NCBI GenBank assembly: GCA_964573395.1
Contig: CAZNJI010000008.1
Span: forward strand, 1 to 21,785
DNA from: DATIBQ01 sp964573395
GTDB lineage: Bacteria; Patescibacteriota; Minisyncoccia; Phycocordibacterales; UBA9973
Length of the DNA stretch: 21,785 nucleotides
Reading direction: 5' to 3'
The notes beneath the pieces were generated by a model. It was not told the DNA's origin. It made no database searches and was given only the letters and a program-made list of their open reading frames with translations. Position numbers and translations under genes: made by a program. Position 1 is the first letter of the stretch, and each line of letters starts with the position of its first letter. Below are positions 13,269-19,770 of the stretch, piece after piece.

Positions 13269-14150
13269 ATGGATAAAGAAAGCATACAAGCAAGAATTGT
13301 TGAACTTGAGGCGGAGATGATTTCTCCGTATTTTTGGAACGACAAGCAGGCGGCCCAGGCAAAAATCCGCGAGCTCCAGGATCTGAAAGATTCTCTTTTG
13401 GGGTTGGGCAAGTACGATCGAGGCAATGCGATTATTACCATTTTTTCTGGCGCAGGCGGCGATGACGCCGAAGATTTTTCGGCCATGCTCCTGCGCATGT
13501 ACCTAAAGTACATAGAATCAAAAAATTGGGGAGTTAGTTTTTTGCATGAAAACAAGAACGACAATGGCGGCTACCGGAATGTTACATTTGAAGTAATCGG
13601 CAAAGATGCGTACGGAGCGCTCAAGCACGAGAGCGGCGTGCACCGGCTGGTGCGCGTTTCTCCGTTCAATGCGAATGCCAAGCGGCATACCTCGTTTTCA
13701 ATGGTGGAAGTGATCCCGAAATTTTCAAAAGGCGATGCAGAAATTGAAATTCCGGAATCAGAGCTTGAGGTTGATTTTGCCCGAGCGGGCGGCCCAGGAG
13801 GGCAGAATGTGAACAAGCGGGAAACGGCGGTTCGGCTCACCCACATTCCAACCGGCCTTTCAGTGCATGTGGCAACTGAGCGTCATCAAGAGCAGAATCG
13901 GGAGCGGGCGCTTGAACTGTTAAAGGGAAAATTGTACAAACGGCGTGAAGAGGCGCGCCGCGCGCACGAGGGCGAGCTCTCCATTTCAAAAACAACCGAT
14001 ATTGAATGGGGAAACCAGATTAGAAGCTATGTCTTACACCCGTATAAGCTTGTTAAAGATCATCGCACAGAAGTGGAAATACGCGATGTTGATTCGGTGT
14101 TAGAGCGTGGACAAATTGATACTTTCATCGAAGCGGCAAAGACGCTATAA
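13269..14150 (+). CDS. prfB: Peptide chain release factor 2, short form
   Basis: Recognises UAA and UGA stops and triggers peptide release on the ribosome. Decoding tripeptide S-P-F at 131-133 (RF2, not RF1) and G-G-Q at 177-179. The G-G-Q is preceded by Pro (A-G-G-P-G-G-Q) rather than the usual Ala. About 293 residues against about 365 in E. coli. Both motifs lie about 73 residues earlier than in E. coli, so the whole shortening is N-terminal, in domain 1, which normally contacts the L11 stalk base. The start E-L-E-A-E-M-I-S-P-Y-F-W is still conserved, so the coiled-coil part after it was deleted rather than the start lost. No +1 frameshift site is present. GTG 13263 is an alternative start. 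Ends within the ftsE promoter box. Confidence 0.95.
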   Translation: MDKESIQARIVELEAEMISPYFWNDKQAAQAKIRELQDLKDSLLGLGKYDRGNAIITIFSGAGGDDAEDFSAMLLRMYLKYIESKNWGVSFLHENKNDNGGYRNVTFEVIGKDAYGALKHESGVHRLVRVSPFNANAKRHTSFSMVEVIPKFSKGDAEIEIPESELEVDFARAGGPGGQNVNKRETAVRLTHIPTGLSVHVATERHQEQNRERALELLKGKLYKRREEARRAHEGELSISKTTDIEWGNQIRSYVLHPYKLVKDHRTEVEIRDVDSVLERGQIDTFIEAAKTL

Positions 14151-14151
14151 T
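14146..14151 (+). promoter_or_regulatory. Perfect -10 box TATAAT spanning the prfB stop
   Basis: Consensus hexamer that includes the prfB TAA (14148-14150). It ends 16 nt before the preferred ftsE ATG at 14168, giving a short leader. Confidence 0.5.
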
Positions 14152-14167
14152 GGAACGTCTCTATTCT

Positions 14168-14857
14168 ATGATTACTTTTGTAAACGTATCAAAAATGTAT
14201 CCAAACGGCGCCGTAGCGCTTGACGATGTCAGTTTTGAAATTGAAAAAACTGAATTTGTAACGATTATCGGGGCATCCGGGGCGGGAAAAACAACGCTTT
14301 CAAAACTTATTCTAGCCGAAGAACTGCCGACTGAAGGAACGGTTTTGTTTGAGAATGTCGACGTAAACACCTTCTCGGGTCGGGAAATTACCGATCTTCG
14401 CCGCCGCATCGGCACTATTTTCCAAGAATTCCGCTTGCTGCCGAATAAAACGGCCTATGAAAACATTGCATTTGCGATGGAAGCGGCAGGAAAAAGCGAC
14501 AGTGAAATCGTCTCTGACGTGCCACACGTGCTGCAGCTGGTCGATCTTCAGGACAGAATGTTCCATTTTCCCCGCCAGCTTTCAGGAGGAGAAAAGCAGC
14601 GCCTGGCAATTGCGCGCGCCATCATTAATCAGCCCGAAGTAATTATCGCCGACGAACCGACCGGAAACCTTGACCAGGACAACTCGTTTGAAGTCGTGCA
14701 TATTCTGAAGAAAATCAACGAGCTTGGCACCACGGTCATTTTAACGACCCATAATAGGGATATTATCGATTCGGTTGGCCGAAGAATCGTTACCCTTGAT
14801 AAGGGAAAACTGGTCTCAGATGAAATCCACGAGCCGAAATCTCGGAAACGGGTATAA
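14168..14857 (+). CDS. ftsE: Cell division ATP-binding protein FtsE
   Basis: ATPase of the FtsEX complex, which in other bacteria activates cell-wall hydrolases at the septum. 229 residues. I prefer the ATG at 14168 (M-I-T-F-V-N-V-S-K) to the ATG at 14150: it matches family N-termini, and the earlier one lies inside a -10 box. Walker A G-A-S-G-A-G-K-T-T (35-43), Q-loop Gln86, ABC signature L-S-G-G-E (138-142), Walker B ending A-D-E-P (161-164), and H-loop His in T-T-H-N. Directly followed by ftsX. Confidence 0.94.
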   Translation: MITFVNVSKMYPNGAVALDDVSFEIEKTEFVTIIGASGAGKTTLSKLILAEELPTEGTVLFENVDVNTFSGREITDLRRRIGTIFQEFRLLPNKTAYENIAFAMEAAGKSDSEIVSDVPHVLQLVDLQDRMFHFPRQLSGGEKQRLAIARAIINQPEVIIADEPTGNLDQDNSFEVVHILKKINELGTTVILTTHNRDIIDSVGRRIVTLDKGKLVSDEIHEPKSRKRV

Positions 14858-14858
14858 T
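14853..14858 (+). promoter_or_regulatory. -10 box TATAAT spanning the ftsE stop
   Basis: Consensus hexamer that contains the ftsE TAA (14855-14857) and ends 7 nt before the ftsX ATG. Suggests ftsX can be transcribed on its own without a leader. Confidence 0.45.
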
Positions 14859-14865
14859 AGAAATT

Positions 14866-15789
14866 ATGTTTTGGATTACACTTAAACGCATTTTCCGTTC
14901 AGGATGGACTAACTTTCGAAGAAGCGGCGTCGTTTCGTCCGCTGCGGTGCTTATTACCACCATTACGCTTTCAGTCGTAACGGCGCTTATTCTTTTGCAG
15001 GCAGTGCTTTCCGGCGCCATTACTACGCTGCAAAACAAGGTTGACATTACCGTCTTCTTCAATGTTGGCACCGAAGAGGAGCAAATTCTTGAACTGAAGC
15101 GCTCGCTTGAGCAGCTTCCGGAAGTGCAGACGGTTACCTATACATCGGCAGACGAAGAAGTGCTTGAATTCCGAGAACGCCACGCAAACGACTTCCTGAC
15201 GCTTCAGGCGCTTGATGAGTTGGGCGACAATCCGTTCGGAGGGTCATTTAGAATCAAGGCAAAAGACTCTTCGCAGTACGAATCAATTGCTGCGCTTTTG
15301 GAGGGCGATACGGCGCTTGCCAAAGACAATGCAACGCTCATTGAGCGCATCAACTATGCCCAGAACAAGCAGGCGATCGACCGCCTTAATTCGCTCATTA
15401 ACAGCACAGAGCGAACCGGCTGGATTCTGACGATTGTCTTCTCGATCATTTCAATTACCATCATGTACACCACCATCCGGCTCACCATCTACATGGTACG
15501 CGAAGAAATTGGCATCATGCGCCTGGTGGGAGCGAGCAAAATGTATGCGCGCGGGCCGTTCGTCGTTGAGGGAATTCTCTACGCATTGCTCGCCTGGCTT
15601 ATCAGCGTCATTCTCTTCATTCCGCTTACGTATTGGGCAAACCTTGGAGTGGGAAATCTGCTCGGCTTTAACATCTACGGATACTATCTTGCAAACCTTT
15701 GGCCGATTGTCGGCATCACCTTCCTGGTGGCGCTTTTCTTGGGCTTCTTCTCAAGCTATTTGGCGGCCCGCAGGTATCTGAACGTTTGA
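14866..15789 (+). CDS. ftsX: Cell division membrane protein FtsX
   Basis: Membrane partner of FtsE. 307 residues with the standard FtsX layout: short basic cytoplasmic N-terminus, TM1 at about 24-48, a large extracytoplasmic domain at about 50-180 that normally contacts a hydrolase or its activator, then TM2 (185-209), TM3 (231-255) and TM4 (278-300). The loop motif V-R-E-E-I-G-I-M-R-L-V-G-A-S at about 211-224 contacts FtsE in the family. Starts 8 nt after ftsE. No obvious hydrolase gene is next to it. Confidence 0.94.
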   Translation: MFWITLKRIFRSGWTNFRRSGVVSSAAVLITTITLSVVTALILLQAVLSGAITTLQNKVDITVFFNVGTEEEQILELKRSLEQLPEVQTVTYTSADEEVLEFRERHANDFLTLQALDELGDNPFGGSFRIKAKDSSQYESIAALLEGDTALAKDNATLIERINYAQNKQAIDRLNSLINSTERTGWILTIVFSIISITIMYTTIRLTIYMVREEIGIMRLVGASKMYARGPFVVEGILYALLAWLISVILFIPLTYWANLGVGNLLGFNIYGYYLANLWPIVGITFLVALFLGFFSSYLAARRYLNV

Positions 15790-15793
15790 TTTC

Positions 15794-17458
15794 ATGAAGA
15801 AAACCCGAAGCCCAAAATATATCTTTGTTGTCGGTGGAGTGATCTCGGGAGTCGGGAAAGGGGTAACGGCCTCCTCTATCGGAAAGCTATTGCAGGATCG
15901 GGGGCTCACAGTAACGGCAATTAAAATCGACCCGTACGTAAACATTGATGCCGGAACGATGAACCCGACCGAGCACGGGGAAGTATTCGTGCTTACCGAC
16001 GGATACGAAACCGACCAGGACATGGGAAACTACGAGCGTTTCCTGGGAACTGACCTAACGAGCGCCAACTACATGACCACGGGCCGCGTGTATCAGAGCG
16101 TCATTGAACAAGAGCGCGCGCTGAAGTTCAACGGCGCCTGCGTGCAGGTGGTGCCGCACATTCCGCTTGAAGTGCTCTCTCGGATTGAAAATGCGCAAAA
16201 ATACGCTCGGGCAGACGTGGTAATCGTAGAGATCGGCGGGACGGTAGGCGAGTATGAAAACATTCTCTTTTTAGAGGCTGCGCGAATGCTCAAACTTCGC
16301 CATCCGGAAGACGTGATGTTCGTGATGGTTTCGTACCTTCCCACACCGTCGAAGCTCGGAGAAATGAAAACCAAGCCGACGCAGCATTCGGTGCGAACGC
16401 TTAATTCTTCCGGCATCCAGGCCGACTTAATCATTGCCCGCAGCCATGAAGCGCTTGATGAGAAGCGCAAGCAGAAAATTTCATACTTCTGCAACGTACC
16501 GGTCAGCCATGTTATTTCGGCGCCGGACATTCATACCATTTACGAAGTACCAATTAATTTCGAGCGCCAACGTGTTGCCGAAACGATTGCAGGCATTTTA
16601 AAGTTAAAACTTTCCTCCACAGTTTCTGTTCAGGCGAAAGAGTGGGGAACGCTGGTAAAAAAGATAAAGAACGGCCATGAAGAGGTGCATATCGGGATTG
16701 TGGGAAAATATTTTGATTCAGGAGAATTTACGCTCGCCGATTCCTACATTTCAGTCATTGAGGCGCTCAAGTTTTCTGCATTCGCGCAAAATCGGAAGCC
16801 GGTATTAACCTGGCTCTCTGCAGAGCAGTTCGAGAAGGATCCGAAATCCGTCAAAATCCTTTCATCGTTTGACGGCATTTTGGTTCCGGGCGGATTTGGT
16901 TCGCGCGGCGTGGAAGGAAAGATTAAAGCAATACGATATGCGCGCGAGAAAAAAATTCCGTACTTTGGCCTTTGCTACGGCATGCAGCTGGCAGTAGTTG
17001 AATTTGCCCGCCATGTTGCCGGAATCAAAAATGCAACAACGCGCGAAATTAATCCGAAAAGCGACGATTGCGTTATTGACGTGATGGACGCACAACGGGA
17101 AGTTTTGAAAAAAGCGCATTTCGGCGGCAGCATGCGGCTTGGTTCATACGAAGCAGTGCTGGGAAAGGGGACGATTGCACAGAAAGCATACGGAGAATCG
17201 GGCGTTTCAGAACGGCACCGCCACCGGTTTGAGGTGAATCCAGATTTCATCCCGCAACTTGAAAAATCCGGCTTGGTGTTCTCAGGAAAAAGCCCCGACG
17301 GTACGCTTATGGAAATTGCCGAACTTCCCGAAAAAGTACATCCGTTTTTCCTTGGTACGCAGTTTCATCCTGAGTTTCAGGCAAAACCGCTTGCGCCGCA
17401 CAAGCTCTTTACGGCATTCATAAAAGCTGCAATCAAAAACAGCAAGAGGAAAAAGTAG
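15794..17458 (+). CDS. pyrG: CTP synthase
   Basis: Makes CTP from UTP, ATP and glutamine, the last step of pyrimidine nucleotide synthesis. 554 residues (E. coli 545). Synthetase domain at the N-terminus with P-loop S-G-V-G-K-G (18-23) and I-D-P-Y-V-N-I-D-A-G-T-M. Type 1 glutamine amidotransferase domain in the C-terminal half with P-G-G-F-G-S-R-G, nucleophile Cys394 in G-L-C-Y-G-M-Q, and the His-Glu pair in Q-F-H-P-E-F. All catalytic residues are present. It starts 4 nt after the ftsX stop with no Shine-Dalgarno or -10 box, so it is probably transcribed with ftsX. It converges on the DedA-family gene. Confidence 0.97.
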   Translation: MKKTRSPKYIFVVGGVISGVGKGVTASSIGKLLQDRGLTVTAIKIDPYVNIDAGTMNPTEHGEVFVLTDGYETDQDMGNYERFLGTDLTSANYMTTGRVYQSVIEQERALKFNGACVQVVPHIPLEVLSRIENAQKYARADVVIVEIGGTVGEYENILFLEAARMLKLRHPEDVMFVMVSYLPTPSKLGEMKTKPTQHSVRTLNSSGIQADLIIARSHEALDEKRKQKISYFCNVPVSHVISAPDIHTIYEVPINFERQRVAETIAGILKLKLSSTVSVQAKEWGTLVKKIKNGHEEVHIGIVGKYFDSGEFTLADSYISVIEALKFSAFAQNRKPVLTWLSAEQFEKDPKSVKILSSFDGILVPGGFGSRGVEGKIKAIRYAREKKIPYFGLCYGMQLAVVEFARHVAGIKNATTREINPKSDDCVIDVMDAQREVLKKAHFGGSMRLGSYEAVLGKGTIAQKAYGESGVSERHRHRFEVNPDFIPQLEKSGLVFSGKSPDGTLMEIAELPEKVHPFFLGTQFHPEFQAKPLAPHKLFTAFIKAAIKNSKRKK

Positions 17459-17460
17459 CA

Positions 17461-18090
17461 CTACTGGGCTGGTTTTTCTGGTTCAGTGCCAGGTTTTTTA
17501 AAGAGAAGCTTGTACGCAAGCCGCAGTAATCCATACGTCAGTACAACACCAATGAGGATAAGGAGAATGTTCTTAAATTTGCCGACATCTTCAATGATAA
17601 GTGATATCTTACTCTCGAAGTACCAACCCAAGAATATGAAAAGAGGGACGTAAATAACGAGCGCGAACAGGTCGTATACCAAAAATTGCTTGAACGGAAG
17701 CTTTCGCTGGCCGGCAAGGAAGGGGCCGATGAAGCGGAACTGAACAAGGAAGCGGGAAATGAAAATGATTTTTCCAATGTGCATCTCAAGCCAGCGATCT
17801 CCCTTTTGGGCAAGGCGCTTTGCAAAGAATCGCTCATAAAAAAGCGTGGTGAATTTGCTGCCGTGCTTTGAGAGCGAATAAAGCACAATGTCGCTTGCGA
17901 GCAGACCTGAGATAACGAGCGGGATGATGATAAGCGCGTTAATGTGCCCGGTACCAACTAGATACCCAAGGGCAAGTAAGGTAATCTCTTCAGGAATTGG
18001 AATAACAACATTCGCAAAAAACGAAACCAGCCAGATGCCGCCGTAGGAAAGCGCGCTCAGTTGGCCGATAATTTCCTCTGTTCCGGTCAT
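17461..18090 (-). CDS. DedA family membrane protein
   Basis: Polytopic inner-membrane protein; the family moves lipid carriers such as undecaprenyl phosphate or phospholipids across the membrane in several bacteria. 209 residues. Visible family features: the re-entrant segment with P-I-P-E-E-I near residue 32, and the F-I-S-R-F-L-V-Q-F-R-F-I-G-P-F-L-A-G motif near 110-127, with two spaced Arg as in DedA/SNARE-associated proteins. Two or three further hydrophobic helices and a charged, Pro-containing tail complete it. Converges with pyrG, leaving 2 nt between the stops. TATAGT lies 11 nt upstream of the ATG on the minus strand. Exact substrate unknown. Confidence 0.9.
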   Translation of the reverse strand: MTGTEEIIGQLSALSYGGIWLVSFFANVVIPIPEEITLLALGYLVGTGHINALIIIPLVISGLLASDIVLYSLSKHGSKFTTLFYERFFAKRLAQKGDRWLEMHIGKIIFISRFLVQFRFIGPFLAGQRKLPFKQFLVYDLFALVIYVPLFIFLGWYFESKISLIIEDVGKFKNILLILIGVVLTYGLLRLAYKLLFKKPGTEPEKPAQ

Positions 18091-18120
18091 GTATAAAAGA
18101 CACTATACTACGAAATGTAA

Positions 18121-18126
18121 TATAAT
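18121..18126 (+). promoter_or_regulatory. -10 box TATAAT of the ASCH gene
   Basis: Consensus TATAAT ends 14 nt before the ATG at 18141, giving a leader of about 8 nt. Divergent from the DedA gene promoter. Confidence 0.5.
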
Positions 18127-18140
18127 AAAGCTCTATTTAT

Positions 18141-18512
18141 ATGGCTCGAAAGCAAGAGGCACCGGCAAAAAAGTATACGCTTCGGTTTACCAAGAAAGAC
18201 AAACCAACATTTGAGTTTATCCGAAACGAGAAAAAGAAAGTAGAAACGCGGGCGGCAACCGTTCGTTACGCATCCATTAGAGTGGGGGATATAGTAGTGC
18301 TTTCATGTGCAGGAGAAAAATTTGAAAAAAAAGTTGCGAAGGCGAGAAAATTTAAAACAATAACTGGGCTTTTGAAAGTATATAAGCCAAACCTGATAAA
18401 CCCCGGGGCAAAGACGTTAAAAGAAATGGAAGCGATGTATTATTCGTTTCCTGGTTATAAAGAGAAAATAAAACAATTCGGACTGATTGCGCTTGAATTT
18501 ACCCAGCCGTAG
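18141..18512 (+). CDS. ASCH-domain protein
   Basis: 123 residues. ASCH (PUA-like) domains bind RNA, and some act as coactivators or RNases. Pattern seen: F-I-R-N-E-K-K-K-V-E-T-R (substrate-side Lys and Arg, as in the G-x-K-x-x-E-x-R family motif), I-R-V-G-D-I-V-V-L, K-K-V-A-K-A-R-K-F, and the C-terminal Y-Y-S-F-P-G-Y-K-E-K then F-G-L-I-A-L-E-F. The N-terminus is a short basic extension. It follows a divergent promoter, and its last codons form the left arm of a hairpin. Specific role unknown. Confidence 0.82.
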   Translation: MARKQEAPAKKYTLRFTKKDKPTFEFIRNEKKKVETRAATVRYASIRVGDIVVLSCAGEKFEKKVAKARKFKTITGLLKVYKPNLINPGAKTLKEMEAMYYSFPGYKEKIKQFGLIALEFTQP

Positions 18513-18538
18513 TGATTTTTAAAAACACTACGGCTGGG
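18502..18538. terminator. Hairpin overlapping the ASCH gene stop
   Basis: CCCAGCCGTAGTG (18502-18514) pairs perfectly with CACTACGGCTGGG (18526-18538), with ATTTTTAAAAA between. The stop TAG is in the left arm. There is no T-run after the stem, so it may protect the mRNA end rather than terminate. Confidence 0.55.
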
Positions 18539-18539
18539 G

Positions 18540-18568
18540 TTGAATAACAAGGAAATTTCGAGTATATT
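18540..18568 (+). promoter_or_regulatory. Promoter of tRNA-Gln
   Basis: TTGAAT (18540-18545), 17-nt spacer, TATATT (18563-18568); the tRNA begins 9 nt later. Confidence 0.6.
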
Positions 18569-18577
18569 TGGGCTCAT

Positions 18578-18651
18578 TGCCAGATCGTCTAATGGTAGGA
18601 CGCATCCCTCTGGAGGATGTTATCTTGGTTCGAATCCAAGTCTGGCAGCCA
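18578..18651 (+). tRNA. tRNA-Gln (CTG)
   Basis: Acceptor TGCCAGA (18578-18584) pairs with TCTGGCA (18641-18647), discriminator G at 18648, followed by an encoded CCA (18649-18651), the only clear one among the tRNAs here. The weak U1-A72 pair is typical of tRNA-Gln. Anticodon stem CATCC/GGATG with loop CTCTGGA, anticodon CTG. T-arm CTTGG/CCAAG around TTCGAAT. Parent of the degenerate copy at 19631. Confidence 0.95.
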
Positions 18652-18664
18652 ACTCGTGCGTAGC

Positions 18665-18675
18665 TCGAGACGCGT
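18665..18675 (+). repeat. Direct repeat, left copy
   Basis: TCGAGACGCGT just after tRNA-Gln, repeated exactly at 19548-19558. Together the two flank the zincin-like and small membrane protein genes. Confidence 0.55.
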
Positions 18676-18726
18676 TTAGGAAACGATTATTTAGCTCTGC
18701 ATAGTTACACATTTTTAAGTCAGCGA

Positions 18727-18732
18727 TATTAT
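18727..18732 (+). promoter_or_regulatory. -10-like box TATTAT
   Basis: TATTAT ends 6 nt before the ATG at 18739, with GTTACA 17 nt further upstream as a possible -35. No Shine-Dalgarno sequence. Confidence 0.5.
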
Positions 18733-18738
18733 TTAATT

Positions 18739-19275
18739 ATGCTTAACATTCTAGCAAAACAAAATTTGTCAGAAGAGCTAGAAGTCATCAAAATTATTGA
18801 AGACCTTTGTGCTAAATATCCTATTCCTACATATACTCATAATGTAATTGTAGAGAAAGGGGCAATACCACATTCCCATCCAGTACTCACACTCAATACC
18901 CGTACAAGAGATCCATTAATAATCTTGCAGACACTTGTTCATGAGCAATTCCACTGGTTTGCATCTCAACATTCGAAATATAAAGAATGTATTGAATACC
19001 TTAAAACTAAATATCGGGATAACGGAGAATGTAATAGATCAGGGGATAAACCAAGTAGTTTTTGGGAACACCTTATTGTCTGCTTTAATACGAGAGATTA
19101 TTTAAATGTGGTTGTTACAGAAGAAGAGTTACATTACATTTATTCACAGTGGCAAGCATACCCAAAAACCGAACAACTTATTGTCGATCAGTATGAGAAT
19201 GTACGTGAAGATCTAAATAAGTATGATCTAGCATTTGATAAAAATGACCTTCCAGGTTTTGAAAGGTCGGTGTAG
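18739..19275 (+). CDS. Putative zinc metallopeptidase-like protein (HExxH)
   Basis: 178 residues, no signal peptide, so probably cytoplasmic. L-V-H-E-Q-F-H-W-F gives the zincin motif H-E-x-x-H at 68-72; F-W-E-H-L-I-V-C (E110, H111) about 40 residues later could supply the third zinc ligand, as in gluzincins. The rest is helical. Family not recognised, so proteolytic activity is inferred from the motif. AT-rich compared with the pyrG region. Lies just downstream of tRNA-Gln, between two copies of an 11-bp direct repeat, and its stop abuts the stop of a convergent small membrane protein gene with no terminator between. Confidence 0.75.
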   Translation: MLNILAKQNLSEELEVIKIIEDLCAKYPIPTYTHNVIVEKGAIPHSHPVLTLNTRTRDPLIILQTLVHEQFHWFASQHSKYKECIEYLKTKYRDNGECNRSGDKPSSFWEHLIVCFNTRDYLNVVVTEEELHYIYSQWQAYPKTEQLIVDQYENVREDLNKYDLAFDKNDLPGFERSV

Positions 19276-19497
19276 TTAATCATTTTTTAGGTTCTCAAGA
19301 AAAGATTTATCGTTTGCCATATAGGAGGCAGCATTTGCCAGTAGATATATTCCGGCAATAATTGGTATCATGCCGAACCACCAAGGGAAGACAATAATCT
19401 TTCTATCGTGTAATATTGCTCCAGCAAAACCTAATACCACAATAATAAAAGGAATATACATAGTCCACCGGAGACTAACTTTTTTATCGTTTTTCAT
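19276..19497 (-). CDS. Small two-helix membrane protein
   Basis: 73 residues, unrecognised. Basic N-terminus (M-K-N-D-K-K), TM helix at about 12-29, a short loop with D-R-K, a second TM helix at about 36-56, and a charged C-terminus, so both ends probably lie in the cytoplasm. It has its own promoter (19516-19543). Converges with the zincin-like gene with no gap between the stops. Confidence 0.65.
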   Translation of the reverse strand: MKNDKKVSLRWTMYIPFIIVVLGFAGAILHDRKIIVFPWWFGMIPIIAGIYLLANAASYMANDKSFLENLKND

Positions 19498-19515
19498 TTG
19501 AGGTTATTTTCTTTT

Positions 19516-19543
19516 ACATTAAAGAATTTCAATATATTGTCAA
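19516..19543 (-). promoter_or_regulatory. Promoter of the small membrane protein gene
   Basis: On the minus strand TTGACA (19543-19538), 16-nt spacer, TAATGT (19521-19516), then 18 nt to the ATG. Confidence 0.7.
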
Positions 19544-19547
19544 CTGA

Positions 19548-19558
19548 TCGAGACGCGT
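19548..19558 (+). repeat. Direct repeat, right copy
   Basis: TCGAGACGCGT, exact copy of 18665-18675. A shorter CGAGACG occurs again at 19624-19630, next to the tRNA-Gln-like element. Between 19559 and 19630 I see only imperfect hairpins and no gene. Confidence 0.55.
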
Positions 19559-19630
19559 CGTTTTGGTAAGCTAAAAGGAAGCCAAACGGACTAAGCAGGG
19601 CTTGACCGACCACGGTTCTAACACGAGACG

Positions 19631-19739
19631 GCCAGCTTTGAACGCAACATGGGCAATAGGGGCATCCCTCTGGAGAAAAGTATTGAAAACCGAGTGGTTT
19701 TCAAAGAGCGCGAGTGGCGTGAGATTTCAAGTCTGGCAG
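19631..19739 (+). pseudogene. tRNA-Gln-like element with inserted hairpin
   Basis: GCCAG (19631-19635) matches the tRNA-Gln 5' end. GCATCCCTCTGGAG (19662-19675) matches the anticodon arm and loop exactly (18602-18615), with TAGG before it as in the tRNA. CAAGTCTGGCAG (19728-19739) matches the 3' end exactly (18637-18648) and is followed by CTCGT, which also follows the tRNA after its CCAA. The T-arm is replaced by about 50 nt that contain a perfect hairpin TTGAAAACC/GGTTTTCAA (19683-19704, loop GAGT). It cannot be a normal tRNA. A reading frame across it is not a credible gene. Confidence 0.7.
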
Positions 19740-19758
19740 CTCGTAAATCAATGACTGC

Positions 19759-19764
19759 TATACT
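19759..19764 (+). promoter_or_regulatory. -10-like box TATACT before the methyltransferase
   Basis: TATACT ends 6 nt before the ATG at 19771 and lies 20 nt after the tRNA-Gln-like element. No Shine-Dalgarno sequence. Confidence 0.45.
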
Positions 19765-19770
19765 TTATCT

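Noticed and set aside
13246..13300. Programmed +1 frameshift in prfB
   Set aside because: No in-frame stop with a slippery CTT context and no upstream coding space; the frame is continuous.
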